Of a DNA stretch of 64,000 nt, positions 27,515 to 35,462 are shown piece by piece. The notes below the pieces were generated by a model, which worked only from the letters and a program-made list of their open reading frames with translations, was not told the DNA's origin and searched no databases. The stretch's first letter is position 1. Each line of letters starts with the position of its first letter. Both the position numbers and the translations under genes were made by a program. Source of the stretch: Paractinoplanes abujensis (lineage in GTDB: Bacteria > Actinomycetota > Actinomycetes > Mycobacteriales > Micromonosporaceae); assembly GCF_014204895.1 (NCBI RefSeq), contig NZ_JACHMF010000001.1, positions 1,302,001 to 1,366,000 on the forward strand. Direction: 5' to 3'.

Positions 27515-27522
27515 TTAGCTAA
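27515..27522. promoter_or_regulatory. TTAGCTAA palindrome in the antitoxin promoter
   Basis: A perfect 8-bp AT-rich palindrome, with the direct repeat CTAACC either side (27507-27512, 27519-27524). It lies 17 bp before the antitoxin start and is a likely site for the autoregulation normal in Phd-type modules. Confidence 0.4.
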
Positions 27523-27538
27523 CCGCGGAGGTGACGCT

Positions 27539-27829
27539 GTGCCGGCTGAGTTCAACGTGCCCAAGGTCGAGGTTCACCTCGAGACCGAGGGAGTCCACTT
27601 CAACATGCACGAGGCCAAGACTCATCTGTCCCGGATCATCGAGCGCGTGGAGCGGGGCGAGGAGATCTTCATCGACCGGGCCGGCGTTCCCGTGGCCAAG
27701 GTGGTGCCGCTGGTGCGCCGGGTCGATCGGGTGGGCCTCGGCTCGCTGGCCGGGCAGGTCGACCTCGCCGGCGACTGGGATTCGCCCGCCACCAACGCGG
27801 CGATCGCCGACGATTTCGGGATCGGCTGA
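27539..27829 (+). CDS. Type II antitoxin, Phd/YefM family
   Basis: A 96-residue protein from the GTG at 27539, with GGAGG eight bases upstream. The Phd/YefM core VHFNMHEAKTHLSRIIERVERGEEIFIDRAGVPVAKVVPL occupies about residues 18-57; the C-terminal part would bind the toxin. Its stop overlaps the next start (TGATG), the translational coupling usual in toxin-antitoxin pairs. It presumably neutralises the PIN-domain protein and represses the pair through the AT-rich promoter. Confidence 0.9.
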   Translation: MPAEFNVPKVEVHLETEGVHFNMHEAKTHLSRIIERVERGEEIFIDRAGVPVAKVVPLVRRVDRVGLGSLAGQVDLAGDWDSPATNAAIADDFGIG

Positions 27830-28203
27830 TGGGCCTGCTGCTCGACACTCACGTCGCGCTCTGGGCCATCACCGGCGACCCGGCGCTGGGCGAGGATCTG
27901 CTCGATCGGCTGCGTCACGACCCCGACATCTTCCTGTCCCCGGTCTCCCTGTGGGAGATCTCGATCAAGCAGGCCGCGGGCAAGCTCGGCGGCCCGCCCG
28001 ACCTCGCCGAGCGCGTCCGCGACCTCGGTTTCCGGGAGTTGCCGGTCACCCACCCCCATACGATCGCGGCGGGGCGGCTGCCGCCGCATCACCGCGACCC
28101 GTTCGACCGCCTGCTGATCGCCCAGGCCCGCGTCGACGGTCTGACCCTGGCCACCCGCGACGCTGCGCTGAGCCGATACGACGTCGAGCTTCTGAAGGTG
28201 TGA
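27829..28203 (+). CDS. vapC: PIN-domain toxin (VapC-like ribonuclease)
   Basis: A 124-residue PIN-domain protein. Acidic metal-binding residues are visible: Asp6 in LLLDTHVALW, Glu in SLWEISIKQ (about residue 44), Asp in DPFDRLLIAQA (about 90-93) and Asp in LATRDAALSRYDV (about 107). These match VapC-type Mg-dependent RNases that cleave tRNA or rRNA. It overlaps the antitoxin gene by one base. The module sits between the polyamine operon and gabT, with no mobile element next to it. Confidence 0.9.
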   Translation: MGLLLDTHVALWAITGDPALGEDLLDRLRHDPDIFLSPVSLWEISIKQAAGKLGGPPDLAERVRDLGFRELPVTHPHTIAAGRLPPHHRDPFDRLLIAQARVDGLTLATRDAALSRYDVELLKV

Positions 28204-28209
28204 GCGGGG

Positions 28210-29634
28210 TCAGAGGGCGACGCCGGTCAGGACCGTGACGCGGGGCTCGGTGTAGTCGTCCATGGCGCTGGCCACGCCCTCGCGGCCGGAGCCGCTGGCC
28301 TTGACCCCGCCGTACGGCATCTGGTCGGCTCGGAAGCTGGGGACGTCGCCGATGACGACGCCCCCGACGCGCAGGCGGCGGGAGGCCTCGAAGACCAGGT
28401 CGAGGCGCCGGGTGAAGACGCCCGCCTGCAGACCGAAGGCGCTGTCGTTGATGGCGTCGAAGCCGGCGTCGTCGGAGTCGACGGGGGTCAGCACGAGCAC
28501 GGGGCCGAAGACCTCGTCCGCGGTGACCTTGGCGTCGGCGGGGACGTCGGTCAGCACTGTGGGGGCGATCGTCGTGCCTTCACGGGTGCCGCCGGTCAGC
28601 ACACGGGCCCCGGCGGTCACGGCCTCGGCGATCCACTGCTCGATGCGCTCGGCGGCCGCCTCGTTGACGACCGGGCCGACGTCGGTGGCCTCGTCGCGCG
28701 GATCCCCCGTACGCAGCGCCGACACGGCCTCGAGAAGCAGGGGGGTGAACGCCTCCAGGTGGTCCCGGTGCACCAGCACCCGCTGCACGGCGATGCAGCT
28801 CTGCCCGGCCTGGTAGTTGCCGAACGTGGCGATCCGCTGGGCCGCGAAACCCAGGTCGTCCCAGTCCCGGCAGACCAGCGCGGCCGCGTTGCCGCCCAGT
28901 TCCAGTGTCACGTGTTTGCGGGGCACGGCGTCCTGGATGAGCGCGCCGACCGGGCCGCTGCCGGTGAACGACACCACGGGCAGGCGCGGGTCGGCGACCA
29001 GGGCGGCCATCCGCTCGTTGGGCACCGGCAGGATCGAGAACATCCCGTACGGCAGGTCGAGCCCGGCCATGATCTCGCCCAGCAGCAGGGCCGTCAGGGG
29101 CGTGGCGGGCGCCGGCTTGAGCACGATCGGGGCGCCGACGGCGAGAGCGGGCGCGACCTTGTGGGCGACCAGGTTGAGCGGGAAGTTGAACGGCGCGATG
29201 CCCAGCACCGGGCCGCGCGGCACCCGGCGGACCAGGGCGATGCGCCCGGCCGCGGCGGGGTCGGTGTCCAGCCGCTGCAGCTCGCCGGAGAAGCGGCGGG
29301 CCTCCTCGGCGGCCCAGCGGAACGTGGACACGGCCCGCGCCACCTCGGCCCGGGCCCACTTGATCGGTTTGCCGTTCTCGGCGGTGATCAGGGCCGCGAC
29401 CTCGGCCGCGCGCCGGCCGAGCTGCCGGCTGATCTCGTCCAGCGCGCCGGCCCGCTCGGCGGCGGTCAGGGCGGCGGCCGGGCCGGTGGCCGCGACCGCG
29501 GCGGCGACGGCCTCCTCGACCTGGTCGGCGGTGGCGTTCGCGGTCTCGCCCACCACCTGCGTGTCGTACGGGTGACGCACGGTGAGGGCGTCGGCGCTGG
29601 TGGCCGGCTTCCCGGCGACGAAGAAGGGGATCAC
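28210..29634 (-). CDS. Aldehyde dehydrogenase, semialdehyde type (GabD-like role)
   Basis: A 474-residue dehydrogenase from the GTG at 29634. Visible are APFNFPLNLVAHKVAPALA, Glu245 in VTLELGGNA and Cys280 in YQAGQSCIAVQR. The end is QMPYGGVKASGSGREGVASAMDDYTEPRVTVL. The general pattern is that of glyceraldehyde/lactaldehyde and succinate-semialdehyde dehydrogenases. Divergence from gabT makes succinate semialdehyde the likely substrate, completing GABA to succinate, but the motifs do not prove this. A longer upstream open frame would overlap the gabT coding region and is not likely. It converges with the toxin gene (6-bp gap). Confidence 0.88.
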   Translation of the reverse strand: MIPFFVAGKPATSADALTVRHPYDTQVVGETANATADQVEEAVAAAVAATGPAAALTAAERAGALDEISRQLGRRAAEVAALITAENGKPIKWARAEVARAVSTFRWAAEEARRFSGELQRLDTDPAAAGRIALVRRVPRGPVLGIAPFNFPLNLVAHKVAPALAVGAPIVLKPAPATPLTALLLGEIMAGLDLPYGMFSILPVPNERMAALVADPRLPVVSFTGSGPVGALIQDAVPRKHVTLELGGNAAALVCRDWDDLGFAAQRIATFGNYQAGQSCIAVQRVLVHRDHLEAFTPLLLEAVSALRTGDPRDEATDVGPVVNEAAAERIEQWIAEAVTAGARVLTGGTREGTTIAPTVLTDVPADAKVTADEVFGPVLVLTPVDSDDAGFDAINDSAFGLQAGVFTRRLDLVFEASRRLRVGGVVIGDVPSFRADQMPYGGVKASGSGREGVASAMDDYTEPRVTVLTGVAL

Positions 29635-29740
29635 GAACCGGAGCGTACCCGCAGATGTAACACGGAAATAGTTGTCGGGGCTCTTGCATGCGACGGAATC
29701 GGTGAAATGATCGGGTCCACAAGCCTGAAGGAGTTGAGTC

Positions 29741-31030
29741 ATGCCCACGTCGGCCGAGTTGCACAAGCGCCGGGCCGCGGTCGTCGCCCGCGGGGTCAGC
29801 AGCATGGTCCCGTCCTACGTGAGCAGCGCCGCCGGCGGCACGATGACCGATGTGGACGGGCGCGAGTGGATCGACTTCGCCGCGGGCATCGCCGTCACGA
29901 ACGTCGGCAACGCCGCGCCCAAGGTCGTCGCGGCGGTCCAGGCTCAGGTCGAGCGTTTCACCCACACCTGCTTCATGATCGCGCCGTACGAGCAGTACGT
30001 GGCGGTCTGCGAGGAGCTGGCGGCGCTCACACCGGGTGACTACGAGAAGCGCTCGGCGCTGTTCAACTCGGGCGCCGAGGCCGTCGAGAACGCCGTGAAG
30101 ATCGCCCGGCACGCCACCGGGCGGCAGGCCGTCGTCGTGTTCGACCACGCTTACCACGGCCGCACCAACCTGACGATGGCGCTGACCGCGAAGGTCATGC
30201 CGTACAAGCAGGGCTTCGGCCCGTTCGCGGGCGAGATCTACCGCGTGCCGATGTCCTACCCGCTGCGCGACGGCCGCAGCGGGGCGCAGGCGGCGGCGTA
30301 CGCGATCGGCCAGATCGAGAAGACGGTCGGCGCGAGCAACGTGGCCGCCGTGCTGATCGAACCCGTGCAGGGTGAGGGCGGTTTCATCGTGCCCGCCGAA
30401 GGGTTTCTGCCGGCTGTCGCGGCGTGGAGCAAGGCGGCCGGCGCCGTGTTCATCGCCGACGAGATCCAGACGGGCTTCTGCCGTACGGGGGAATGGTTCG
30501 CCTCTTCGCACGAGGGTGTCGAGCCGGATCTGATCACCACCGCCAAGGGCATCGCCGGGGGACTGCCGCTGGCTGCGGTCACCGGACGGGCCGAGATCAT
30601 GGACGCCGTGCACCCGGGTGGGCTCGGGGGCACGTACGGGGGAAATCCGATCGCCTGCGCCGCCGCGCTGGCCTCCATCGAGACCATGCGTGAGCTCGAC
30701 CTGGCCGCCGCCGCCCGTCGCATCGAGACGATCGCGCGGCCCCGGCTGGAGGCCCTCGCGGCCAAGCACCCGGCGATCGCCGAGGTGCGCGGCCGCGGCG
30801 CGATGCTCGCCCTCGAGGTCGTGATACCCGGCGAGGACGGCCCGGCAGGCCCGGCGCCGGACGCCGCAGCCACCGCCGCGGTCGCCAAGGCCGCGCACGA
30901 GCTGGGCCTGCTGCTGCTCACCTGTGGCACCTACGGCAACGTGATCCGGCTGCTGCCGCCGCTGATCATCTCCGACGAGGAGCTCGATCGCGGACTCACG
31001 CTGCTCGACCAAGCCTTCTCCGTCCTTTAA
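29741..31030 (+). CDS. gabT: 4-aminobutyrate aminotransferase
   Basis: A 429-residue class III aminotransferase closely matching GabT: DFAAGIAVTNVGNAAPKVV, FNSGAEAVENAVKIAR, the PLP-ring Asp240 in IADEIQTGFCRTGEWFA, and the PLP Lys269 in TTAKGIAGGLPLAAVTGR. It transfers the amino group of GABA to 2-oxoglutarate, giving succinate semialdehyde. The ATG follows AAGGAG. The 106-bp divergent gap with the dehydrogenase contains the promoter. The next aminotransferase gene follows 20 bp downstream in the same direction. Confidence 0.94.
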   Translation: MPTSAELHKRRAAVVARGVSSMVPSYVSSAAGGTMTDVDGREWIDFAAGIAVTNVGNAAPKVVAAVQAQVERFTHTCFMIAPYEQYVAVCEELAALTPGDYEKRSALFNSGAEAVENAVKIARHATGRQAVVVFDHAYHGRTNLTMALTAKVMPYKQGFGPFAGEIYRVPMSYPLRDGRSGAQAAAYAIGQIEKTVGASNVAAVLIEPVQGEGGFIVPAEGFLPAVAAWSKAAGAVFIADEIQTGFCRTGEWFASSHEGVEPDLITTAKGIAGGLPLAAVTGRAEIMDAVHPGGLGGTYGGNPIACAAALASIETMRELDLAAAARRIETIARPRLEALAAKHPAIAEVRGRGAMLALEVVIPGEDGPAGPAPDAAATAAVAKAAHELGLLLLTCGTYGNVIRLLPPLIISDEELDRGLTLLDQAFSVL

Positions 31031-31050
31031 AGAAAACCAGGAGCCCCCCG

Positions 31051-32433
31051 TTGAGCGACCTCCAGTCACCCGACTACGAAAAGCTGTCCGGCGCCGCCCG
31101 CGACCACCTGTGGATGCACTTCACCCGGCTGTCGTCCTACCAGAAGGCCGAAGTCCCGATGATCGTGCGCGGCGACGGCTGCTACATCTGGGACTCCGCC
31201 GGCCGCCGCTACCTGGACGGCCTGTCCGCGCTGTTCGTGGTGCAGACCGGGCACGGCCGTCAGGAACTGGCCGAGGCCGCCGCCAAGCAGGCCGGTGAAC
31301 TGGCCTACTTCCCGATCTGGTCGTACGCGCACCCCAAGGCCGTCGAACTGGCCGCGCGGCTGGCCGACCTGACGCCGGGCGACCTCAACCGGGTCTTCTT
31401 CACCACCGGCGGCTCCGAGGCCGTCGAATCGGCGTGGAAGCTGGCCCGCTCGTACTTCAAGCGCACCGGCAAGCCGACCAAGACCAAGGTGCTCTCCCGC
31501 AACATCGCCTACCACGGCACCTCGATGGGCGCCCTGTCGATCACCGGCATCCCCGCGCTCAAGCAGGACTTCGAGCCGCTGGTGCCGTCGACGTTCCGGG
31601 TGCCCAACACCAACTACTACCGCCGGCCCGACGAGAACATGTCGCTCGAGGAGTTCGGCGTGTGGGCGGCCGACCGGATCGCCGAGGCCATCGAGTTCGA
31701 GGGCCCTGACACGGTGGCCGCGGTGTTCCTGGAGCCGGTGCAGAACGCGGGCGGCTGCTTCCCGCCCCCGCCCGGCTACTTCCAGCGGGTCCGCGAGATC
31801 TGCGACCGCTACGACGTGCTGATGGTTTCCGACGACGTGATCAGCGGCTTCGGTCGCCTCGGCGAGTACTTCGGCGGTCAGCGGTACGGCTACACGCCCG
31901 ACATCATCACGGTGGCCAAGGGCCTGACCAGTGGTTACGTGCCGCTGGGGGCGATGATCGCGTCGGAGCGGCTGGCCGAACCGTTCCTCGAGGGCACCAA
32001 CTGGTTCGCGCACGGCATCACGTACGGCGGTCACCCGGTCGGCTCGGCGGTGGCCCTGGCGAACCTCGACATCATGGAACGCGAGAACCTCAACCAGCAC
32101 GTCCGCGACAACAGCGAGCTGTTCCGGTCCTACCTGGACAGGCTCAGCGACCTGCCGATCGTCGGCGACGTGCGCGGTGACGGCTACTTCTTCGGCCTGG
32201 AACTGGTCAAGGACAAGGCCACCAAGGAGACGTTCAACGAGGAGGAGTCGGAGCGGCTGCTGCGCGGCTTCCTGTCCTCCGCGCTGTTCGCGGCCGGGCT
32301 CTACTGCCGCGCCGACGACCGGGGCGACCCGGTGATCCAGCTCGCGCCGCCGCTGATCGCGGGCGAGCAGCAGTTCGCCGAGATCGAGCAGATCCTGCGC
32401 TCGGTGCTGACGGAGGCCGCCAACCTGCTTTGA
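31051..32433 (+). CDS. Class III aminotransferase (putrescine/omega-amine:pyruvate type)
   Basis: A 460-residue PLP enzyme starting at TTG with CAGGAG upstream. Motifs: LFVVQTGHGRQELAEAA, FFTTGGSEAVESAWKLAR, NIAYHGTSMGALSITGIPALKQDFEPL, the PLP-ring Asp261 in VSDDVISGFGRLGEYFG and the PLP Lys290 in TVAKGLTSGYVPLGAM. The length and W-rich start (DHLWMHFTRL) fit the putrescine/omega-amine:pyruvate branch. It probably deaminates the diamine directly, giving an alternative entry to the FAD oxidase route. A strong hairpin follows the stop. Confidence 0.9.
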   Translation: MSDLQSPDYEKLSGAARDHLWMHFTRLSSYQKAEVPMIVRGDGCYIWDSAGRRYLDGLSALFVVQTGHGRQELAEAAAKQAGELAYFPIWSYAHPKAVELAARLADLTPGDLNRVFFTTGGSEAVESAWKLARSYFKRTGKPTKTKVLSRNIAYHGTSMGALSITGIPALKQDFEPLVPSTFRVPNTNYYRRPDENMSLEEFGVWAADRIAEAIEFEGPDTVAAVFLEPVQNAGGCFPPPPGYFQRVREICDRYDVLMVSDDVISGFGRLGEYFGGQRYGYTPDIITVAKGLTSGYVPLGAMIASERLAEPFLEGTNWFAHGITYGGHPVGSAVALANLDIMERENLNQHVRDNSELFRSYLDRLSDLPIVGDVRGDGYFFGLELVKDKATKETFNEEESERLLRGFLSSALFAAGLYCRADDRGDPVIQLAPPLIAGEQQFAEIEQILRSVLTEAANLL

Positions 32434-32442
32434 CGAAGGGGC

Positions 32443-32482
32443 GCCGGGCCGCCACGGGGAAGATCCCCCGGGGCGGCCCGGC
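32443..32482. terminator. Bidirectional terminator between convergent genes
   Basis: Outer arms GCCGGGCCGCC (32443-32453) and GGCGGCCCGGC (32472-32482) are perfectly complementary, with an inner CGGGG/CCCC stem. It sits 10 bp after the aminotransferase stop and 5 bp from the convergent CU044_5270 gene end, so it can serve both. Confidence 0.75.
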
Positions 32483-32486
32483 CACG

Positions 32487-33533
32487 TCACGGCCGATCGC
32501 CGATGTCGTCCACCACGGCCTGGGTGAGCATGAGCTCCTGGGAGTACACGACGGCGTCGAGGGGATTGCCGGCCAGGCGCCGCCCCACACCGGGCACCAG
32601 CCCATCGCTTCGCGTCGGGTAGGGCGAGGCCTTGGTCCGGCCCGGCGCCGGTTCCACTGACGGCTTCTCACCGGCCGGCACGGCGCGCACCGCCTGCGCC
32701 CCGGCGTAGCGCCCGGTCCCCGGATCGAACAGGAGGTCGGTCGAGACCTGGTGCTCGCGGTTGCGCACGACCACCAGGCGACGGCCGTCCACGGTCGTCT
32801 CGCCGACACTGACCGGCAGGGCCGCCATCGTCCGGAACAGTCCGCGCACCCGGTCGGCCGGGGTGTAGACGTCGGTGTAGAAGGCCAAAACGAGCCCCTT
32901 CCAGACTTTCAGGTCGTCGGACTCGAGCACGTTGCCCTTGCGGTCGGTGACGAGAGCGGCGCGGATCGCCGCCGGGTCGGTGGGCCCGCCGACCAAGTCC
33001 CTCAGGCCGGTCCCGGCGGGGATGCCCTTCGTCACCCGGCCGGCTTGTTCCCGGGCCCGGACCTCGGCCAGCCGTTCCGGGTCCGGCTTCCCGTCGTCAC
33101 ACAGCTCGAAGGCGGTGAAGCGGGTGTTGACGTCGTACCAGTTCTCGCAGGTCCGCACGTAGATCAGCCCGTCCCGCTCCCGCTGCACGGTCCGTTCGGT
33201 CCACCAGGTCACCTGTCCCTTGCGGAACGCGAGCGGCTCCGCCGTCACCGCCCGGTCGCGCAACTCGCCGATCACCCGGGTCACCGTCTCGCGGTCGGAG
33301 GTGAAGGCCGGCTGCGACACCGTACGGGGTCGCAAGAGGAAGAATCCGGCGCCGACCAGGGCCATGACGGCCGCGGCGGCGGTGATCGGCACCCAGAGGC
33401 GGCGGGTGGAGCGGCGCGGCGCGGGCCGGGCGGCGATCTTGTGCCACACCCGCGCGACGGCCTCGTCGGACGGTTCGGCCACGCCGGGCGGCAGCTCGCG
33501 GACGGCGATCAGGTCGGGATCCGTACGGCTCAT
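32487..33533 (-). CDS. CU044_5270-like membrane protein, probable anti-sigma partner
   Basis: A 348-residue protein with a ~45-residue cytoplasmic N-terminus (DEAVARVWHKIAARPAPRRSTRR), one membrane helix at about 47-67 (VPITAAAAVMALVGAGFFLL) and an extracellular remainder. Its start overlaps the ECF sigma gene by 4 bp, and this order (sigma, then membrane protein) is typical of the actinobacterial CU044_5270 family. An anti-sigma or signal-sensing role is inference from that coupling; no zinc-binding anti-sigma motif is visible. Confidence 0.8.
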   Translation of the reverse strand: MSRTDPDLIAVRELPPGVAEPSDEAVARVWHKIAARPAPRRSTRRLWVPITAAAAVMALVGAGFFLLRPRTVSQPAFTSDRETVTRVIGELRDRAVTAEPLAFRKGQVTWWTERTVQRERDGLIYVRTCENWYDVNTRFTAFELCDDGKPDPERLAEVRAREQAGRVTKGIPAGTGLRDLVGGPTDPAAIRAALVTDRKGNVLESDDLKVWKGLVLAFYTDVYTPADRVRGLFRTMAALPVSVGETTVDGRRLVVVRNREHQVSTDLLFDPGTGRYAGAQAVRAVPAGEKPSVEPAPGRTKASPYPTRSDGLVPGVGRRLAGNPLDAVVYSQELMLTQAVVDDIGDRP

Positions 33534-34054
33534 CGGTTGTCCTCCTCGCTCAACGCCGCCTTGACCTTGGCCCGCGCACGGTGCAGGGACGACTGCACCG
33601 AACCGAGCGGAATCTCCAACGCGGCCGCGATCTCCGCGTACTCCAGCTCGGCCACGGCGTACAGCATCAACACGTCCCGCTGCCGGCGCGGCAGTTTCGC
33701 CAGCACCGCCGGCAAACGCGCCACCTCACGCTGCGCGTCGACCCGGTGCGCGGCGGCCTCGTCGTGTCCCGCGTCCGGAACGAGCGCGACCTGCCGGAGG
33801 GCCCGGACCTCTTCCCGTACGTGCCGGCGCAGCAGCCGCGTGGCGATGCCGTACAACCAGGGCAGCAGCTCACCCCGCGCCGGATCGAACCGGTGCCGCC
33901 GCTCGTGCGCCACCAGGAACGTCTCGGCCACCACGTCCTCGGCGAGCTGCGGCCCGACCCGTCTCGTGCAATATCGCAGCAGCTCGCGGGCATGCCGGCC
34001 GAACATCCCGGCCAGATCATCGGCCCCCGCGGCCGCCGTCGTCGGCGATCTCAT
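33530..34054 (-). CDS. ECF RNA polymerase sigma factor
   Basis: A 174-residue sigma-70-family protein. Region 2 covers about 18-85 (MFGRHARELLRYCTRRVGPQLAEDVVAETFLVAHERRHRFDP, GELLPWLYGIATRLLRRHVREE). Region 4 covers about 120-170 (LPRRQRDVLMLYAVAELEYAEIAAALEIPLGSVQSSLHRARAKVKAAL). It is followed by its coupled membrane partner with an ATGA overlap. The target promoters are unknown. Confidence 0.94.
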   Translation of the reverse strand: MRSPTTAAAGADDLAGMFGRHARELLRYCTRRVGPQLAEDVVAETFLVAHERRHRFDPARGELLPWLYGIATRLLRRHVREEVRALRQVALVPDAGHDEAAAHRVDAQREVARLPAVLAKLPRRQRDVLMLYAVAELEYAEIAAALEIPLGSVQSSLHRARAKVKAALSEEDNR

Positions 34055-34091
34055 ACCTCTACTTGCCGCGGAGGGCCATCCATGTTCCCCG

Positions 34092-35276
34092 TTACGCCTC
34101 AGTTGTTCGCAACGCGCCCCGGCGCTGCTGCCACATGCCCGCCAGCACGGTGGCGACCAGCATAATCGTGACGGCGACGACGGCCAGGATCGGTTCCAGC
34201 GACTCGTATAAGCCGAGCGCGGCCACGAACGGGATGACCGCGGTCGGCCAGGGCCAGGCGGCGTGCCAGCGGCCCGACGTGCCCCACATGACCACGGCCA
34301 AGCCGGCCAGGTAGAGGGCGACGCCGCCGTGCAGAGCCCAGCGGCCGGACGGGTCGAGCGCGCCCGCGGGATGCACGATGAACTGCTCGATCCCGACAGC
34401 CGCGATGGCCAAGCCGACGATCAGCGGCAGATGGCCGTAGATGTAGGCGTCGGCCACCCCGTTCTCCACGTCCTCACCGTCCTCGACCAGCTCCTTCTTG
34501 CCGGCCGCGCCGCCCAGGTCGAAATAGATCCACCACAGGCCGGCCACCGCGGCGAAGGCGACCAGTGCCGACACCACCGACGCGGCCTCCCAGTGCTGCT
34601 CGTGCACCCCCACGGCCACCGACCGCACCGACTCGCCCAGCACCAGGATCACGAACAGGGCGAACCGCTCGGGCAGGTGCTCCAGGTGCAGCGGGGTCTT
34701 GTCGCCGAGTCGCGTGGCCACCAGCGGCGCGACCGCCTCGACCAGGATGCTGGCCGCCCACAGCACGTAGCGGGCCGTGCCGTGCAGGGGGAGCGAGACC
34801 GCCCACAGCACCGACGACGCGGCGGCCCCGGCGATGTAGATGGCGATCGTGTGGCGTGCGTCGGGCACGTGACGCCAGGCCCGGGCGTACAGGAGCAGCA
34901 GGATGACCCGGGTGGCCAGGAAGCACAACGCGAACTGGGTGCCCTCGCTGCTGGTCGCGCCCTGGGCGGCCGCCGCCATGCCGATCACCGCGCCCGCCGC
35001 GCCCAGCTTGGCCAGCCGGTAGACGACGTCGTTGGTGTCGAACCGGTTGGCGTACAGCGTGGTGGTCACCCACGACCACCACGTCACCACCAGCAGCGCG
35101 GCGAAGATCGAGGCGCCACCCAGGCTGAGGTTGCCCGCGAAGGACTGGGCCAGCTGATCGACCACCAGCACGTACGCCAGGTCGAAGAAGAGCTCCAGGC
35201 GCGAGGCCCCCCGCTGCGGCTCGGTGCGCAGCTTGGGCGGCCGGATCAGCGGCGCGGGCCGGTCATCTGTTGTCAC
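34092..35276 (-). CDS. LtrA-family membrane protein
   Basis: A 394-residue integral membrane protein with about ten hydrophobic helices. The family opening SRLELFFDLAYVLVVDQLAQSFAGNLS is at about 25-51, and the middle motif ERFALFVILVLGESV (about 203-217) is diagnostic of low-temperature-requirement protein A. Biochemical function is not established for the family. The GTG start at 35276 is chosen because the arrangement MTTDDRPAPLIRPPKLRTEPQRGASRLELFFD is normal for it. Confidence 0.92.
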   Translation of the reverse strand: MTTDDRPAPLIRPPKLRTEPQRGASRLELFFDLAYVLVVDQLAQSFAGNLSLGGASIFAALLVVTWWSWVTTTLYANRFDTNDVVYRLAKLGAAGAVIGMAAAAQGATSSEGTQFALCFLATRVILLLLYARAWRHVPDARHTIAIYIAGAAASSVLWAVSLPLHGTARYVLWAASILVEAVAPLVATRLGDKTPLHLEHLPERFALFVILVLGESVRSVAVGVHEQHWEAASVVSALVAFAAVAGLWWIYFDLGGAAGKKELVEDGEDVENGVADAYIYGHLPLIVGLAIAAVGIEQFIVHPAGALDPSGRWALHGGVALYLAGLAVVMWGTSGRWHAAWPWPTAVIPFVAALGLYESLEPILAVVAVTIMLVATVLAGMWQQRRGALRTTEA

Positions 35277-35462
35277 GCGCCCGCTGTTCCCCGGACACCG
35301 CCCTTTTACGCAGTTTCTCGGCCGCGTTCATCAATGAGTCGACAGGGGCCGGGGTCATGCCGGGGGAGGGGAGGACCGCCTGACCTGCCCCACCACCCAC
35401 CCCGACCGCTGCCCACAACGAACACCGGCGATCGCGCCTCCCGCCAGGGCTCGCCGGGCAGG
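35277..35462. other. Intergenic region without a convincing gene
   Basis: A 186-bp gap. It holds a 10-bp inverted repeat with a long loop (TGACCTGCCC at 35381, GGGCAGGTCA at 35456), the second arm reaching into the esterase stop codon. A 31-codon open frame (35263-35358, minus) lacks a ribosome-binding site and was not called. Confidence 0.6.

Noticed and set aside
27539..28203. The toxin-antitoxin pair as part of a mobile island.
   Set aside because: No integrase, transposase, tRNA or flanking repeats are seen, and the GC content of the coding parts matches the neighbours.
35263..35358. A 31-codon open frame overlapping the LtrA start.
   Set aside because: No ribosome-binding site and no similarity; it could be a leader peptide, but nothing supports it.
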